Source: Candidatus Latescibacterota bacterium | GTDB taxonomy: Bacteria > Latescibacterota > UBA2968 > UBA8231 | DNA: 15,456 bases | Direction of reading: 5' to 3' | Assembly: GCA_003529325.1 (NCBI GenBank) | Contig: DPVW01000472.1 | Location: forward strand, 1 to 15,456 | In this document: piece by piece, positions 14,190-15,456 of the stretch | Numbering within the stretch: the first letter of the stretch is position 1 | Layout of the letters: each line of letters opens with the position of its first letter | Translations under genes and position numbers: made by a program | Notes under the pieces: model-generated | Seen by the model: the letters and a program-made list of their open reading frames with translations, nothing else | The model's database searches: none | What the model was told of the DNA's origin: nothing

Positions 14190-14567
14190 ATGAGTGACTA
14201 TGAACGGGGTCTGGCACAGTTCCGCGACATGGTCGGTGCCGAGCGCATCGATGCCCTCGTCGAGCGCTTCCGCGCCGTCTGTCCCGACTTCGAGAAGGAG
14301 GTCGTGTCTGTCGTCGGTGGTCGTATCTGGACGCGGGGTGGAATCGATCTGAAAACGCGCTCCTTGTGCAGCATCTGCGTGTTGGCCGCCCTGGGGCGCA
14401 CGAATGCGCTGGCCTTGAATTTCGACATGGCTTTAAACAACGGTGCCAATCTCGAGGAGATCTTCGAGGCCCTGTTCCAGGTGGCGGTCTATGCCGGCTT
14501 TCCGGCGATGTGGGATGCTCTTGTCATGCTGGAAGAGGTCCTCGCCGAACGCGATGCACCACGTTGA
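14190..14567 (+). CDS. Carboxymuconolactone decarboxylase (PcaC-like) family protein
   Basis: This 125-residue, mostly helical protein fits the CMD family, closest in pattern to PcaC: MSDYERGLAQFRDMVG, GRIWTRGGIDLKTRSL, LAALGR, MALNNGANLEEIFEALFQVAVYAGFPA and MWDALVMLEEVL. PcaC decarboxylates gamma-carboxymuconolactone in the protocatechuate pathway, but no other gene of that pathway is present. A Cys pair C60-S-I-C63 sits at the start of the core helix, as in AhpD-type members, without the following His of the AhpD motif. So a redox role or a decarboxylase/isomerase role are both possible. It is the last gene of the operon and is followed by a hairpin. Confidence 0.88.
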   Translation: MSDYERGLAQFRDMVGAERIDALVERFRAVCPDFEKEVVSVVGGRIWTRGGIDLKTRSLCSICVLAALGRTNALALNFDMALNNGANLEEIFEALFQVAVYAGFPAMWDALVMLEEVLAERDAPR

Positions 14568-14583
14568 TCCGCACTGGGCTGCA

Positions 14584-14610
14584 GGGTGACCGCCGACATG
14601 ACGGTCACCC
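14584..14610. terminator. Hairpin between convergent genes
   Basis: GGGTGACCG (14584-14592) and CGGTCACCC (14602-14610) are perfect 9-base arms around a nine-base loop, in the 48-base gap between the CMD gene and the convergent aspS gene. On the plus strand GCTTCCTACTT follows, a weak T-rich tail. There is no T tract on the minus side. It likely ends the five-gene operon and may slow read-through from both sides. Confidence 0.6.
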
Positions 14611-14615
14611 GCTTC

Positions 14616-15456
14616 CTACTTCAGCGCCAATCCCAGATCACGTAGTTGTGCTGACGCCACCATGGACGGCGCATCCATCATCAGGTCACGGCCCCTGGAG
14701 TCCTTGGGGAAGGGCGTGACCTCGCGCAAATTTGGCACGTTCGCTAGCAGCATAACGATGCGTTCCAGACCAGGTGCGATACCGGCATGGGGTGGGCAGC
14801 CACTGCGAAAGGCGCGTAACAGAGCGCCAAACTCCGCCTCCACCTGGTCCGGCTCATAGCCGCCGATCTCGAAGGCGAGACGCATGATGTCGGGCCGGTG
14901 GTTGCGCACGGCACCACTCGACAACTCGACACCATTGCAGACGATGTCGTATTGCCAAGCACGCACCTGCAGCGGTGGCAGCGACTGCAGTGCTTCGAGA
15001 CCTCCCTGGGGCATGGAGAAGGGATTGTGCGAAAAGGTGATCTGTCTCGTCTCCTGGTCCAGCTCATACAGCGGAAAGTCAGTAATCCAGGCGAAGCGGT
15101 AGGCTTCGGATTCGTCCAACTCTAACTGGCGCCCCAGTTGCAGGCGTAACAGACCCGCCCAACGAGTTACCTCTGCCCTGTCCCCGGCGAGCAGGAACAG
15201 TGCGGCCCCCTCCGGCATGACAGAAGGGGATCCGGGCAGACCGCGGGCCAGTCGTGTCACGAGCCGCTCGACGAGCCCGGTTCCCATGGTGCTGGCGACA
15301 GGTCCGGTAAAACCGTCCGACGTTCTTGCGAGCCAGGCCAATCCTGCGGCGCCCTGCTGTTGGGCAAAGGCCTGCAAGCCATCGAAGAACGATCGTGGCC
15401 GGCTGGCCACGCCCGGCGTAGCGAGGCCGCGTACGACACCGCCAGACTCGATGATG
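14616..15456 (-). CDS. aspS: Aspartyl-tRNA synthetase, C-terminal part (5' end outside window)
   Basis: The minus-strand frame is open to the window edge and reads IIESGGVVRGLATPGVASRPRS on entry, so the start lies beyond 15456; the GTG at 15410 is internal. About 279 residues are present. Marks of AspRS are QQGAAGLAWLAR in the insertion domain, AWITDFPLYEL, SHNPFSMP, QYDIVCNGVELSSGAVRNH, and class II motif 3 in PPHAGIAPGLERIVMLLA, where the Arg binds ATP. The tail PFPKDSRGRDLMMDAP is also typical. It charges tRNA-Asp (and perhaps tRNA-Asn in the non-discriminating type). The NGVELSSGAxRNH form differs from the one usual in enteric bacteria and is seen in several other lineages. The stop is at 14616-14618. 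Confidence 0.96.
   Translation of the reverse strand, partial: IIESGGVVRGLATPGVASRPRSFFDGLQAFAQQQGAAGLAWLARTSDGFTGPVASTMGTGLVERLVTRLARGLPGSPSVMPEGAALFLLAGDRAEVTRWAGLLRLQLGRQLELDESEAYRFAWITDFPLYELDQETRQITFSHNPFSMPQGGLEALQSLPPLQVRAWQYDIVCNGVELSSGAVRNHRPDIMRLAFEIGGYEPDQVEAEFGALLRAFRSGCPPHAGIAPGLERIVMLLANVPNLREVTPFPKDSRGRDLMMDAPSMVASAQLRDLGLALK

Noticed and set aside
1..15456. CRISPR arrays, tRNA/rRNA genes, insertion sequences, phage genes, integrases
   Set aside because: I looked for regular repeats, cloverleaf-like segments, transposase motifs and terminal repeats on both strands and saw none I could support.

Overview
The window is GC-rich, densely coded bacterial DNA from a Gram-negative organism. 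Evidence for a Gram-negative host is two lipoprotein signal peptides, secreted enzymes and a Bax-like periplasmic glucosaminidase. The Bax-like protein and the YihX-like phosphatase point to Pseudomonadota, probably near Gammaproteobacteria. The AspRS fragment and the sulfatase/PhyH/M19 content recall other uncultured lineages, so placement is tentative. I see no tRNA, rRNA, CRISPR array, prophage or insertion sequence.

Layout. (1) Positions 2-298: the 3' end of a DMT/EamA transporter gene carrying an in-frame amber codon. (2) Positions 428-5206: four overlapping plus-strand genes, namely a YihX-like HAD phosphatase, a lipoprotein with an HExxxH putative metallopeptidase motif, a secreted TIM-barrel glycoside-hydrolase-like protein, and an FGly-type sulfatase with a C-terminal chitobiase-like domain. 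They look like one translationally coupled operon for handling a sulfated or phosphorylated glycan. (3) Positions 5169-6038, minus strand: a Bax-like glucosaminidase lipoprotein, overlapping the sulfatase tail to tail. (4) Positions 6018-6882: a broken polysaccharide deacetylase gene that lost its middle and changed frame. (5) Positions 6943-10454: a self-contained ABC exporter operon with a promoter, a perfect inverted-repeat operator, a 63-residue Fis-type HTH protein, a YtrA-type GntR repressor, an ABC ATPase, and an ABC-2 permease fused to a large LVIVD-like beta-propeller domain. (6) Positions 10547-14567: five tightly packed genes, namely a divergent PRPP synthetase, a PhyH-type oxygenase whose HxD motif reads HxG, an M19 dipeptidase-like protein lacking its first metal motif, a secreted SGNH hydrolase, and a PcaC-like carboxymuconolactone decarboxylase family protein. 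A hairpin terminator follows. (7) Positions 14616-15456, minus strand: the C-terminal part of aspartyl-tRNA synthetase, running off the window.

The most interesting parts are the region 6 operon, where two or three enzymes carry non-canonical active sites and the genes together suggest an uncharacterised small-molecule pathway; the permease-propeller fusion with its operator and two small regulators; and the HExxxH lipoprotein inside the sulfatase operon. Two genes (transporter, deacetylase) look degraded, so some reduction is under way or the assembly has errors at those points.
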